A stretch of 64,000 bases of DNA from Eucalyptus grandis (lineage: Eukaryota; Streptophyta; Magnoliopsida; Myrtales; Myrtaceae), in assembly GCF_016545825.1 (NCBI RefSeq), contig NC_052621.1, positions 1,822,199 to 1,886,198 on the forward strand, in the 5' to 3' direction. The position numbers and the translations under genes were made by a program. Positions 21,490-34,704 of the stretch are shown here, one piece after another (the first letter of the stretch is position 1; each line of letters starts with the position of its first letter). Below the pieces are notes generated by a model. The model was given only the letters and a program-made list of their open reading frames with translations. It was not told the DNA's origin and made no database searches.

Positions 21490-24270
21490 GGTCTACACAA
21501 CTTGAGTGTTTCTCTTGAGCTCTCAGCTGGTCTTTTGAGCCTATGTCGTCACACAAATAGACTCATGATATAGAATTGACCGGAAAATCTGCATCTTGCG
21601 TGTTATATAAACGGCTATTAGTAAAGCCTGCTAAATCAGTTTAATGAGCCTAGCCTGCCTAGCTTCTTGCCTTTTTCCTTTCTATCTATAGTCCTCAGCC
21701 CTGTTTAGAGACAAGCTATAATGCGCGAATTTTTCCTAATTGTGGCCCGAGAAGACTCCCAGAAAGCGAAAGAGAAATGGAATCTCCAGAATTGAAAAGG
21801 GTCATTAGAGATTCCCAATCTTTGAGCCGAAAAGTAAGAAATTGTTGATTCCTTGTGTTATATGCTCTCCTCCACATTCCCCCCATCAAATCAAAGAGGA
21901 ATAACGGAGACTTTTTAAACTTCAGCTCAATGTTTATCTGCTCTCAATTAGCTCTTCAATCCCTTTCCTGCTTTTCTCTGCTCTGTCTACCTGAAGCTTC
22001 CATCCCCTAGTATGCTGAAACAGAGGAGAGATCCGGAAAACAAATGCCTTTTCGGCTGCTAGTGGTAATTAGAATAACATCCCGCCACCGCGACTCACAA
22101 AGATATATCGGGTCTTGGCAAAGAAAGATCGGACCACGACTCTGAGCAATCACTGTCGTGTACCAAATCCGTATGGTTCTGATTTCGCCCGGTATTGCCA
22201 CGAAAGAAAAAAGAAAGAAAGGTGAGAGCAATCATAGTCCTGGACTCCACAGTCCGCACAAAGGACCCTAGAATAAGGCCTTCAGGAGCTTAATTTTCTT
22301 TGTATCTGTATTGCTTTCCAAGTCTCGTTTTCCAGGATATGTTCCCTTAATGGGTAGTCTACCACGTTTCTTTGTGCAATGCTAAAAGGATATGAAAATG
22401 GAAAGTGAAAAGGAATAGATTCTCTCGTGGTGAAGGATAATGCCATGGGAGATGTACAGTTAATATGCCTGTTTTGCTATGTATTGAATTGATAGATCCA
22501 AACAAAAAAATAATTTGATGAAGGGTTTCTTGTGTAGAATGAATTAGAGTTTTCTCATTAATTTTTTTCATGGGATAATGGCACCACTAATCCCGTTCTC
22601 TTTTGCTTATTCAAATTCTTCCATTTACTTTTTCTGATAAATGTGGTCCCTAGATTATGTGTTTTTCTATCCAAGTTAGAGCTTAATTAAAAAAGGCACA
22701 TGAAATGTTGATGTGGACCGATATTGCAACGTTGTGTAAGCGTCGACTAGGCAATAATATTAGAAAAATGAAAAAAAAAAAAAACAAAGGTCTCAAACCC
22801 TAAGAGAGCAAGAAAGAGAGAAAATGAGGGAAAAAGGTGGTGGCTCTGCTGAGGCGCCATTGAGGGCCATTGAGTCCTTACAGGCCGCTGGCCGACCGCG
22901 GCATGAGCACGTTGCCTCCAATCGAAGCACCCATGCACATAAAAATGAAGGGAGAGATGGAGTCGAAGAGAGAAGTGGTGGCTCATTGCCACTGCCCAGA
23001 TCGGCTGAAGTAGGATCAAGCGACCTCGGTCCAATCATTGCCAGGACCGCCCAACCCTTTGCGAAATTTGGCTCGCCTTGATTCGTGCTTCCCCGGCCTA
23101 ATGATCACCCAAGTCGCAGCAACCCTAGCCACCACTAGACAATAGGCACTGGCCCATGCAAGTAGCCTCGGTTCTTGCTGGGGTCAACATGCCTCTTTTC
23201 TTTGCTTGTTTCTTTTCATTCTATCTGTCCTACTTTATATTTTTTAAAAGAATTTGAGAGTGAGGAAAGGTGCCACGTCAACACCACTTCACCATTTAAT
23301 GGTGACTAACCGACCACGTCGGTATTTTCCTTTACTTTTTTAATGTGATGACCAATCTGAACCCAAAAAAAAAAAAAAAAAACATATTATTTCGAGACTA
23401 CATTGACAAAAAAAAGTTTCATCAAGGAAATAGAGTAAAACCTGTGCACATAAATTAGGCATGCTGTTATCCTTTTTCTTTTTCTTTAGCTTTCATTGTT
23501 GAAGTAAATAAGGAATGTGTGTCTTACAATATTTACATCTAAATTCCTTCACAAGTCCCAATCGGTTGCCATGGACTTGTGCAATAAACAACGGCATTGT
23601 CCTCTTAGCAAGGTTCATAGAACAATTTATCTTCTCCTGAAGTTGGACTGTCATGAGAATTTTCTGAAGCTTTCTTGTCAATTTTCGATTCCTTGTTGGT
23701 CGGACTCCTTCCTTTCCATACTCAGATCATTGGAAGGACAAGCTCTATGTCTGCTGCGCTATTTTTGTGCGACGTTCAGGAGCCTATTAGATCGTTCTGG
23801 AATTAAAAGTTCAAGTGGCTTAGCTTCTGTCGTGAAGTTTCCAGGGGAAAACAAAGAGAGACAACGCCACAAATGCACAATTAGATCAGAACCAGCCTGA
23901 AAATTATGAAGCATCTTGATAGAAACCAAGAAGGAAACACAGGATTGAACTGAACCAAATTTTTTTAGCAGTTCTTAGGTAATATTAACACAGGTTCACC
24001 TTACAATAAGCGAGATGCTTGATCATACCGATTTTTTGTAGATCGATATTGCCATTTGGTCAAGTTATGCATCAAAATACAGACTCGGTATCATCTCAGT
24101 AACCTTAACACATGCATAGTGCAGAGACAAATATGCAAGTCCAACTAATCTATTCCTCTATTGACACTCTATATCACATCAGCTATATTTTACTTATTAC
24201 AAAGAATTCTCTTTTTTTTTTGTCCTCTCTTCTGTTCAAGAAAACTAGTGGCTGCTTGTTGAAAATGCAG
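21490..24270. other. Intergenic, no gene recognised
   Basis: No supported gene. 22790-23085 is moderately GC-rich with open frames on both strands, but neither product is recognisable. 23380 has a 17-base A-run. The last part (23900-24270) is the 3' side of the RING-H2 gene. Confidence 0.45.
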
Positions 24271-24271
24271 A

Positions 24272-24850
24272 TCAACCTACCTCATCAACTGGTATCGGCA
24301 GGTCCACCTCCCCTCCCGGTGGATTTGCTGCTCCGGCCGCATCGGAAACTGAAGGTGCTGGGGGCGGAGGTTCCAGTAATGATTGGCGGCAAGTCGGGCA
24401 CGAAGAATGTGACACCAACCAAGTGTCGATGCATCTCACATGGAACCCATGGTGACACTTTGGAAGCACCCGGACTTTCTCCCCGTCCATGAACTCTGCG
24501 AGGCAAATTGGGCAATCTGTGGCCGGGATATTTATTCCCGCTCCGTACACGGCGACCGGAATCTGGCGCAGAGCGCTTTTCTTAAGTCCCGTGGCAGCCA
24601 GCCTAGCAGCCGTCTGATCCGGGGTCTCAAAGGTGAACCTCCTGCTGCACCGGAGGGCGCATCTCACAATCGAATTCAATCCAAGGGCGCAAATCAGCGC
24701 GCAGAGCAGAGCCGCAAGTATGATCACCATGTTGGTGTCGAAATTTGCCTCGTTACCGTAGGATCCCCGAGTCGGCGTTCCATTGTTCGGCACAGAATTA
24801 GGCTCTTTATCAAGCAGCAGGCGGTGTGGACGGTGGTGGAGCGCAGCCAT
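24272..24850 (-). CDS. ATL-type RING-H2 E3 ubiquitin ligase (ATL74-like)
   Basis: This is a single-exon gene of 192 aa if translation starts at 24850 (MAALHHRPHR); an in-frame ATG nine codons upstream (24877) is the alternative. Residues 41-64 form one hydrophobic membrane anchor (MVIILAALLCALICALGLNS). A GLK motif (89-91, KSALRQIPVAVY follows) is the GLD-type signature of the ATL family. The RING-H2 domain is complete: C113, C116, C132, H134, H137, C140, C151, C154, with C-x15-C and C-x10-C spacing and the usual W144. ATL proteins are membrane-anchored E3 ligases, often in defence or stress signalling; the substrate here is unknown. Closest in memory to Arabidopsis ATL74, which shares the anchor sequence and 'SHSSCPTCRQSLLE'. 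The Pro/Ala-rich tail ends PIPVDEVG. The stop overlaps a GTAGGT, so a rare spliced tail is conceivable. Confidence 0.9.
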   Translation of the reverse strand: MAALHHRPHRLLLDKEPNSVPNNGTPTRGSYGNEANFDTNMVIILAALLCALICALGLNSIVRCALRCSRRFTFETPDQTAARLAATGLKKSALRQIPVAVYGAGINIPATDCPICLAEFMDGEKVRVLPKCHHGFHVRCIDTWLVSHSSCPTCRQSLLEPPPPAPSVSDAAGAANPPGGEVDLPIPVDEVG

Positions 24851-24877
24851 GATAGAAGGCGTTTCCCTCACGAGCAT

Positions 24878-26530
24878 TAGGCCAGAACAGAACCCAGAAA
24901 ACCTCTGAACCCTTTAGAGCTAAATCTGTAGCTCCCAAACAGATACGCAAGTTACTTATGCAAAGAGGGTTGTCCTTTCATGTGTTAGGAACTTTTCAGC
25001 GGCGAATCGGACCACGAATGATACTGAGAGCACGAAATTCATCATGCTCGACTGCTGTATCAGACTTTGTATCTTCAGTTTTGAGGCACTGGAGGACTTG
25101 GGACAACTGTGAAAGGAAATATTGCGCAAAAGGGAAGTGAGGAAAAGTGTGAGGGCCGATGCTTCTTCGGTTCTTGATGAGCGATATCGCGACAGCACAA
25201 GACAGACAGACGGAGGGGTTCAGAATTTCATGACAAGATATGGAAAGACCATTTGGAGGTCACTTCAAAACCTGAGATGCGAGAAAAGAAGAGGAAATAG
25301 TGGGTGAACCTTCAAGCTACCTCCTCAGAACAATAACCCCAGAAGGAAAAAGAGATGAAGATGACTAGAATTTCGGCTCTTACCAGTGATGCGCGCTCAC
25401 ACTAGTGATCAAGATTCCAAAATTTTCCCAGGGAAAGTGCTGAAAAAAATCTTCTTTCTGCAATCAAAACATGGAAAAGAAAAGGGTTGATCTCGAATTC
25501 GTGCTCTGATCTTTTTCCGAGGAGAACTCAGTGGACGTTTTTAAGTGGCTGGGAGCTGGTCTTTGCTTGAAGGGAAAGGACGGAGGAACGGAGATGGAGG
25601 AGAGAATGTGGTAAAATGAAGGCTGGGGTATCATGTGTGTTTGATGTCTTTTCGGTACATGGTCCAATAATTATCGTTTGCGGGAGTGAAATGGCAAACA
25701 AAGGAATGAGTGAAAACTTGAGAATCAAGCAAAGAGATAAGTGTTCTTTGGGAATCTTGGATTATGGCACCTGATCCAGCAAGATCACAATTACCTCTAA
25801 CCCTTTTTTTCCCCTCTATTCTCTCGCTTTTACTTTTTTGGGGGCCTGTGAAATGCTTATTCCAAATACTTCTTCCACTTAAGGGTTCACCCATGCTCAA
25901 AAGCCAAATTAATTCGTTCCCTTATCTGTCCACTGGCCAATAGCTGCTTTCCGCTATTCAGATGGGGCCAATCTGTATTGAGTATAGTGTGTGTTGATCA
26001 TAGTGCAACGTAAAAGTAAAACGTCATGATAAATATAGCTTTTCCTTTTAATTTACTGGCCAAATAAATTAATGGGGCATCGGTTTCCAAATTATGGCTT
26101 AAGTAAAGTTTTTTTGGTGCCATGTGGGACGATTTCAAAAATTTAGAAAGAGGGTCAATAGTAAATTTAGGGCAGGGTGGTCGACTGGTCCGCCCTTGTG
26201 TGGACTTGCTTTCTAATTAAATCATTCTACTTTTGGTTCGTCTAATCAAGCTGTTCTATTTTACGAATTTCCTAATCAAATCCCTCCGGCACTATATTCT
26301 ACCAAATCCAGCCAATATGATCGTCGCTTGACATTATAGTGTGACATGGACAAAGCCTTTTCCATGTAAGCATCCACAGTGGTTAAGTTTTTTTGACATC
26401 GTATCTCAACGTTATATCCATTGGCTAATTTTAAAAGTAAAAGCAAACGGTGAACCTTTCCAAGCATGCAAAAGAAAAGTAGTACGATGTTTTCTCTAAA
26501 GATGCCGTGAGACATGTGTATATGTTGATA
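24878..26530. other. Promoter side of the ATL gene and intergenic DNA
   Basis: Divergently upstream of the minus-strand ATL gene. No TATA box stands out and no second gene was recognised. Short frames on both strands lack recognisable content. Confidence 0.45.
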
Positions 26531-26535
26531 AATTA

Positions 26536-27299
26536 GGGCGCGTTTGATAACGATTATGTTCCCGGAAACAAATTCTGATCAGAAATGATTATTTTTATTG
26601 TTCTAACCGATTCTAAGAAAAACGCGTTTGCAGTAACTATATAAAATTTCGATTCTTGAATAGAATTGCGTTTGGTACCATGTTCATTTGATTTTGTTTC
26701 AAATCAATTTCTTTTAATTTTTAAATAATTTTTATAATTTTTTCCCTTTTTTCTTTTCTTTTTTCTTTTTTTCCTTTTTTTCCTTTTTTTCGATTCTTTT
26801 TTTCTTTTTTTCTTTTTTTCATTTTCTTCTTCTTCTCGGGCCGGTCGCCGGCCCGGACGAGAGCTAGCGACCTCACCAGAGCGTTGCCGACCCTCGTCAG
26901 CCGAGCCTCACCGGTGGCCAGGCGGGCTTAGGCGTCGCAAGGCTTGGCCCTGCTAGATATGGCGAGGCAAAGCCTCGCCGATGGATGGGCTTGCCTCCGG
27001 CAAGCTCGCCGAACCGGCTACCGGCGACCGGTGGCAACGGATGGCGGCGACCAACGGCAAGCGGGCGGCGGCGGGCAACGGTTGCGGGATGGCGGTTGAT
27101 GAAGAAAAAGAAAAGAGAAGAAAAAGAGTTTTGATTCTCAATTTCGATTGGAACAAGAATCATATATATATTTTTATTCTTGATTCTACTCTCAACTGCT
27201 CGAGAACAAAAATTTTACCAAACGCGATTCTGGGCCAAATTGATTCTAAGAACAAAAAATCAGAATTTGGCCATGTTTGGATGGTTACCAAATAGGGCC
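26536..27299. mobile_element. GC-core PIF/Harbinger-like element with TTA target duplication
   Basis: The left end gggcgcgtttgataacg and right end ggttaccaaatagggcc are inverted repeats, flanked by TTA (26533-26535 and 27300-27302). The AT-rich arms with C/T and A runs enclose a core at 26838-27090, moderately GC-rich, with repeated gccggcgacc / ggcaacgg words. The core is more degenerate than in the copies at 5173 or 41205. No transposase. Confidence 0.75.
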
Positions 27300-27302
27300 T
27301 TA

Positions 27303-29860
27303 GTGTAAGCATCAAAGATGACGTGAAAGAAGAAAAATGTATTGAAGAAATGGAGTAGCATGAACATATTATTAAAAGGATTAGGTGCATTTTGGATCGA
27401 TACACTAGGAAACATCTTCCTTAGAAGCTTGTCCATATTCATCATCTAAGTTGTCTCAACTTGCAATATTAAACTTGTCATCTTTGTTGAAGCAGGCACA
27501 AACTTTCAAACTTCGCCTAATTTTCTGCATACTTTTCTAAACGCTTCGAGCTTTCCCCACAAGTTAGCTTCTTTAAATCCTCTATTACCTTCATCATTGG
27601 TTGGACCATAGAGTTATGGAGGCACTCACCACAGTTCCCATGGGACATTAAGCTAAGTTAATGTCCTGGTAACAAATTACATATAGATAAAAGTCAAAAT
27701 ACCCGTTACATTGTCAATTGCTACAATGGGGGCAACCACTTCAATTAATAAACGTTGACAATACCAATAAGGGGAAAAAAGAAATATGCAATGCCAAAAC
27801 ATCAGATCATATTGATAAAGAAGCCAAGTCTTCGTCAATCGACCGACATTAATTTGAGTAGTCTTTGTTCTACCGTATCAAGAACGCAAAACGGGGTCTA
27901 GACGCACAATGACCTCGGCTATTTCTAGACAAAGGGAGCTAGACAAGCTATTCAATTATGCGAGTGAAAGGAGCTTTGGATTCATTCACTCCATAACTCT
28001 TGTGATGGTTTCCCCCCACGAAAGCGACGCTCCGTTTTTCTTTAATTACTCCCACACTTTGTGACCACAGCAAGGGATAAAAGTTCAAAGGCCTGTGTGG
28101 CTTGTGAAGGAAAAGACTAGGTTTAGGGGGCACATGGGTGTGGATCGTCTCCTGGGGCTCCGATGTTTCAAATCAAAATTTCTTACCATTGGCCAAACAC
28201 CAGCGTGCTTCATTGGCTGATGTCCCCATCAAAATTTCCAATTCATGGGCCACGGAATTCTCAAATCATACACATAAGATCTCTCTCTCTCTCCCCGGTT
28301 CCATCACTAGACGACCGTGCCTTTATTGTGTTATCTTCACCTACTCCCTCCTAACCCTACTAAAATCAGGATTGTTTACTCGGACAATAACGTGGTGGAT
28401 GGTTTGCAGGATTTGGAAGTCATCGATTTTCGTCTCTTGAACGTCTCGCGATTGCTAAGATTGGTAGGACGGTGTTGAAAATGTTGCTTCAAGATATTAG
28501 GAAAGTAAGCACTTAACTAAACCCGTTTTTTTTTTCTTCCCGAAAAATTTGAGAGTTGCCATTTGAATTCATGATGAGTTTGAATCTCTTCACAAAAGCA
28601 AGAACGCAATTCCCTTCAATAACAAGAGATTTGCGCAACAATAACGTCTAATTAATTGCGAGACTTATTATTTAGATGGTCAGATTCATGATGATTAATT
28701 TGTGAAACTATTAAAAATTATGATATTATTTATATAAAAAAAATTTCATGACTTGCACAATCGAGAGCAAACATGATAATTATTGGCTTGTGCCTCATGC
28801 GTCGCTAAGTGATCGAGATTCCAGCGCATCTAGCCCCTCCAAGCTACTAAATGTTTTTGAGCTATGATCCTTATTGAAAATGACTAGGATTAAGGTTTAT
28901 CACTGGTTCACGTAAATCAGATTTGACAGCTATGGCCCATCTGAACAGCCTTTTGTCACTGACTTCATGTCTCTTCCTCTCTCTTTTTTCTTTTTTGTTT
29001 AAACATGAAGATGGTCATCTTGCTTTACCATTGCCAACCCAAGGAATATATTGCCCATTGTCGCAAGAATTCAACAGTCCATGACCCACCACGCCTGTCG
29101 AGATGTGAATGAACTCCTGTCCTTTCGTAGATTTTAAGAGCCAGGAATCCACACGTACGTAGAGGATTAAAGAAAACAGCTATGTGAATGATTTGAAAAG
29201 ATATATTGCACACCGATACGGATTATCCGAATAAAAAAATAAAAACATTCGGATCATTTCATATGAATTGATAACCGATTGACATAATATTTTATTCGTT
29301 TTCTACTGTCCATTCTTACCATTGTTGCCAATCTTACTTACGCATTTGATCCGATGATAGATCTGACTTGTTCTAAGCTCTTCACGTCGACATACCCTCA
29401 TATTTATGGAGCTCACTAAATCCTTCTTTTCCTTTAGCTCAAGTCATGCTCGGGTTGTGCCGAATATCACCTATATTCAATCTCTTCCCTAGTTCCAAAA
29501 TGGAGAAACACTTTGCACAAGTTGGACGGCTAGACCAAACACAACCATAATTACAAAGGTCAAATTACATAAAATTAACGCGAGATCGAGCGTCGTCGAT
29601 ATTCAAGATCAATCTAAACCTACAATCAATCGGATTTGAATAATCATCTCAACTCAAAAAACAAAAGGCTATGTTCAAACTTGAGTCATAATCGTTAATC
29701 AAGACCAAGAAACTTGGTGGAGGATGCCATCTTTAGCATCTCAAATTAGGCAAAAATCCAGGTAACTACAAGTGCTAAAAATGAAGGAGGAGGAGGAGGA
29801 GGAGGAGAGGCCCTGCCGGAAAACGACACCGCTTCACGTGCGAACCGGGAGCTTCATCTT
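27303..29860. other. Intergenic, no gene recognised
   Basis: AT-rich DNA with no supported coding region. A (GGA)n run occurs at 29782-29806 in the proposed 5' leader/promoter of the bZIP gene. Confidence 0.45.
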
Positions 29861-30000
29861 CTTCTCCACTCAGATCGGAGAAGGCCAGGAATCATCATCA
29901 CTGTCCGAAAAAAGATTCCATCTTTTGTCTCCTCCTCCGATCCTTATCGTTTGACGCGAAAACCAGGAAACCCGAAGCTCCCCCACGATTCTCGGACCAA

Positions 30001-33000
30001 ATGGAATTGCCCGAACCACCCAATCCCCCAAACCCTAATCCCCAAATCCCCGCCCCTCGGAACCCCGCAATGCCCCAATTCCACCACCGCCGCGCCCGCT
30101 CCGAGGTCGGTTTCCGGATGCCCGATGACGGCGACCCCTTCGACAATGCGGCCTCGGGGAGCTTCGAGGACCTCGGGTCCGAGGACGACCTGCTGAGCAC
30201 GTACATGGACATGGACAAGATCGGGGACAAGCTCGACGGCGGGCCCGGATCCGGCCCCAGGCCCGACAATGCCGACGTCGTCGGCGGCGGAGGAGGTGAG
30301 AAGGGCGGGAGGCCGAGGCATCGGTACAGCAATTCGGCGGACGGGTCTTCGGTCTTGGAGGGGATAGAGGCTAAGAAGGCCATGGCTCCTGATAAGCTGG
30401 CGGAGCTGTGGGCGGTTGATCCCAAAAGAGCCAAGAGGTTGGTGTCATTGTTGAAAGTTTGGGTCTTTTCTCATGGCTCTTTGACTCGGCTGTAATTACA
30501 TTTGGGCTGAAAGTTTCTTAATTTGAAGGGCTGAATTTGGTTAATCAACAATGCTCAGGTGAGGCATTGGGGAAACAATTGTTTGGAAATTGAATTAATT
30601 GTTGTCTGATTAAAGGGTTGTCCGCGGAGATTATTGTGCGCGAGCTCTTCTGGTTGAATTTTTGTGGCTCCCCCGCCCGCATGATTAGACTAAGACCATA
30701 ATGTTGGTGTCAGAGAATAGTATGGAGGTTGGGTTGCAGGCTAATGGTGTGAATAATGGGTTTGGTGTGGGGGATGTTTCTATTGTAATGATGATGGACA
30801 TACAACTAAACCATTGTTGCTGTGGATGCGACTACCTTGATAATGATACTTATATGACTTGCCATTAGACTACCTTGATAATGATACTTATATGACTTGC
30901 CATTCGATACGTTCACTTCTGCATTAGCTGGATTTATGTGGTGCTTATATTAATCTCTGTCCATACCATGGTCCCTCTTGTTGCTTTCAGTCTTTTATAT
31001 AAGTATAATTAGATTCAAGTTTCAGGAATATTAGCTTTCAACTAAACAGTAGCTCTTCCTGAGCAAGCAGATTTTTTTTGTTCATAATTAATGCCCAAAT
31101 TGATGGCTTCCTTGGGCAGCAGGGCTGTACTTTATGCTTCTTAGTTGACACAAGATAGATTGACAGGAGATGCAACCTTAGAATAATGCCAGGATACGAT
31201 GTTTTTAGGGCGCCGACTTAGGATACAAATTTATTTTGAGAGCATTTAGGTAAAGAATGAGCTTTAAACGGGATTGTTCTTGATGGTTTGCATTTCTCAA
31301 GAATGGATGCCTTGCTGGACAAATTGTTTCTCGTATATTTCATGTGGAATATATTTGATTAGAAGAACCTATGCGAAATAGCATGTTGTAGAACAGGATG
31401 TGATGGCAATAATAGTAAATGCTCTTTTTTGAAACCATGCTGGACAATAGCATCCACTCGAACTATTTTAAACCCATGATTTGGCTTGCCCCTTGCAACA
31501 TCATGTGATGGGGGTTTTCTAAAAGTTCTGAAATCCGAGGGATAAAGAAAGTGCCTACTGTCAGGAAAGCACTTCACTTTTGGACTTGAATCATCATCCT
31601 CATCTCTTGCTAAATCAAAGTCCTTTTCAAATTTCTAATTTTTCCCAGTTTGTCATTAACCCTTCTGTAAGGTATTTATCTCTGTGACTTGTTAGATGTT
31701 AATTCAACAATCATTTGCCGCCTTTTTTTTCTTCTTCCAGAATGCACATGAATGAACACAATGATCTGAAATATTATGGAAAAATGATTCTTTTCGTTGA
31801 TTTCTATTTTCAGATTATTGTTTCTGTTGTTAGGAGAAATTTACTAAGATATTGCATTTTAGCCAATTGGAGGAGAGATGTAAGACTTGTAATCTTTGAT
31901 TCATTATATCTTTTGTGCTACTCTTTGTTTCTTAAATACGTTTTGATATTCTTCACAGAATTCTTGCAAATCGGCAGTCTGCTGCTCGCTCAAAAGAGAG
32001 AAAAGCAAGGTACATCTCAGAACTTGAGAGAAAAGTGCAGACCCTTCAAACAGAAGCAACTACTCTTTCTGCTCAGCTCACACTTTTTCAGGTCAGCAAC
32101 TCACAAGATCATGAATTTTTCTTTTGTTTGGTATTCTTTTTTCTGTCAGAACTAAAGATTGGTTCTCATTATGATAACTCTCAAATTATTTTCAGCGCTT
32201 ATATCTGGACTTTTCTATGCTTTTCATTTGTTCTTCTGTATTTGCATAGTTATTGGCTCACTACTTAATATCGCTGTTGCTTCCTGTGCTATGTTTCAGA
32301 GAGATACCACAGGTTTGACTTCTGAAAATGCAGAGCTCGAGCTTAGGTTACAGGTGATGGAACAACAAGCTCAGTTACGTGATGGTACGCATTTTGCATA
32401 ATATTTTGTAGGTTTTAATGCCATCGCAATGATAAGTGCTTACTTAGGTCAGTCAGAGAGGCAGGTGCACCTTCCGTGCTTGTTGGAACTGTTGCTTAAA
32501 TGAATGCTTGTACATTAACATATTAGAAACATATCGGGATCAAGGAACTGCAACAATTAACACACTTGCAATGCTTGATTACCTGGTAGTAATATGCAAA
32601 ACTGCATCTTCAGTTACTAAATGTCATAGGGAACCACTTTCTGGTGCATTAGTAGTATGTCACCAATATGGTAACCATGGTGACTTGCTGAATTTCAGTG
32701 CTCATGTCTGTAATCACCCAGTTCTTCCTTTTTAAGTTTTGGAATTGCATATTTGTTTCTTTCTTTCGACAGTACCATACAAAGTTGTTGGCTAATCTTT
32801 TGCTTAACTTTGAGCGCAGCTTTAAATGAAGCTCTGAAAAAGGAAGTAGAGAGGCTCAAAATTGCCACTGGAGAAATGATGACACCAACCGATACCTATA
32901 ATTTGGAAATGCTCCAATATCCATATTCACAACCTTCCTTCTTCCCTCCTCAGCAACAACCCAGATCAGTCGACTTCCGAAATATGCAAATGCCTCAGTT

Positions 33001-33196
33001 CAACATGTTTCATATGAACATAGCAGCTTCAGGGCAGTCTCCGACCGTGCCTGCCCATTCTCATGGCTTCTCAGAGCTGTTGCAGCATGATTCCCTTGGT
33101 CGATTGGAGGGGCTTGAGATTAGTAATAGAGGGTCACATCTTGTAAAGTCTGAAGGCTCTACCATTTCAGCAAGTGAAAGCAGTAGCACATACTAA
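30001..33196 (+). CDS. bZIP18: Group I bZIP transcription factor (bZIP18 / VIP1 / RF2a class)
   Basis: Four exons, 30001-30437, 31959-32091, 32300-32384 and 32820-33196, give 343 aa with all junctions in phase and GT-AG introns. The N-terminus is proline-rich, then [15 protein letters not shown] (a VIP1-type serine region), [18 protein letters not shown], and [20 protein letters not shown] just before the basic region. Exon 2 holds the basic region [18 protein letters not shown], with N150-x7-K158 rather than Arg, as group I has. The leucine zipper runs through exons 2-4 ([50 protein letters not shown]). The C-terminus is Gln/Met-rich and ends SESSSTY. Group I factors are nuclear regulators, some relocating on osmotic or touch stimuli; the specific targets here are unknown. 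Orthology to Arabidopsis bZIP18 (At2g40620) is from memory of the protein. Confidence 0.93.
30830..30905. repeat. 38-bp tandem duplication in bZIP intron 1
   Basis: Two adjacent copies of a 38-base unit, starting 'gactaccttgataatg' at 30830 and at 30868, are identical or nearly so. Confidence 0.9.
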
Positions 33197-33745
33197 TGTA
33201 AATTTTATGCTGTCGCACTATTGAAGCACACCCCCATTGATTTGTCTATAGATCGATCTCTGTAATCATAACATTATGAGATATTATTTATTCAGCAAAT
33301 GCCATTCTTTTGATTTCTTTAAAATCCTGGACTCATGCAGCTTTGTGTCAAAAATATCCCAGAGTTGTGTTGTTTGTTGTCTTGCTTGACCAAGAGGTGT
33401 CTTGTCGTTATGGTATAGCTTCAGCCAAAAGGAAGTTACAAACGTGCATCATATGCGCGTCTCTTAGTCAAAAGCCACCATGTTACATGCCTTTGAATTT
33501 CAATTTTGAAGCAAGTTTTATACGAAGTACACCTCACAAGGTTTTGAACAAAGAAAATAATGTACCTTGCACAAAGTGTTAGTCCTCTTCTTCTGTCAAC
33601 TCTAGGAACCGTCACAGCTGGTGAACCACCGTCACTCGACAGATCCTTATTAAAGTTTGATCAAGCCGTTGTCATCATGTTTGCATGAGACAGGTCATGA
33701 GACATTTTTGGAAGTGCCCCAAACTGGTATAGTAATAGGAAATTT
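33197..33745. other. 3' flank of the bZIP gene, no other gene seen
   Basis: 3' untranslated and intergenic sequence. An open frame at 33310-33582 has no recognisable content. Confidence 0.45.
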
Positions 33746-33749
33746 ACCG

Positions 33750-34070
33750 TAAACTAATTATTTTACCACAAAAAATCACAAATTAATACATATGTGACGA
33801 ATTTATCATTTGTTAGTTTTTGTTTAAATTTTACCATCAAATTATTAAATTAGATGACGTGACAATTAACGGTGTATTAATTTGGGATTTTACCCTCCGT
33901 TTGTCATAAATATACTAGTTTTGTGGTTTTTTCATGATATTAATCTAATTTAATGAAAACTAATGGAAGATAATTTATCACGATGATTTAAGGTTTTTAG
34001 TAGTCAAAAAATTATTTGGATAAATTTGTTACAGATATATCAATTTTGGATTTTTCGTCATATTAACTTT
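33750..34070. mobile_element. AT-rich foldback MITE (~320 bp)
   Basis: The left part 'ttattttaccacaaaaaatcacaaattaatacatatgtgacgaattt' is matched in reverse by 'aaatttgttacagatatatcaattttggatttttcgtcatatta' at the right, an imperfect inverted repeat of about 50 bases. There is no coding capacity and no clear target duplication. Confidence 0.55.
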
Positions 34071-34704
34071 AAAAAAAAAAAAAAGAGCCCACCTTATAAA
34101 TCAAGGCTCGAGTCCACTGTAACCAGTCAAATCCGTCTAGTTTCTTACACAAAAGCTGAGACAGTAGCAAATTTGCCTTTGCCCTCGCTATGAAAGAAAG
34201 ATTTTTTTTATCAATCAATTTTAGGGGGGTCGGCTCTTTGAACTCGTGCAGCATATGGCCATACCCTTTTTGCCTGTCATTATGAAGCTCAGTAGGGAAG
34301 CGACACACGTCTAACATGTCAGTTTGGGAGAATCAACAATGGCCTACCTATCCGACTTCCCCCTCCAATGCACATGGCATGGAACCGAATCATCTGATCA
34401 CAATCCTTTCATTCTCCCAAAGAAAGAAGACGAAGGTGAAGGACGGAAGAAAGAATGATGCAGGATTTGCCTGCAATTGTTACATTGGATTACATTATCA
34501 ACTGTCCTTTTGAAAATAACCTCCTGAAAAGTCAATGTCACTTGAAAATTAATGGGAATACTCAAACCCTTAGCTGGAGTGATAGACCCACACCAACTCC
34601 GTAGTTTTGTTGTTTTTTTACGTGGACTCCTAGCCATAGGTGCTATGCATAGTCCATGGGCACTCCAGGCGGCACAAATGACAAAACGCCATCTCAATTA
34701 ACCA

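Noticed and set aside
22747..23081. Opposing open frames of about 80-95 codons
   Set aside because: No recognisable domain, no splice context, and both strands open because of GC content.
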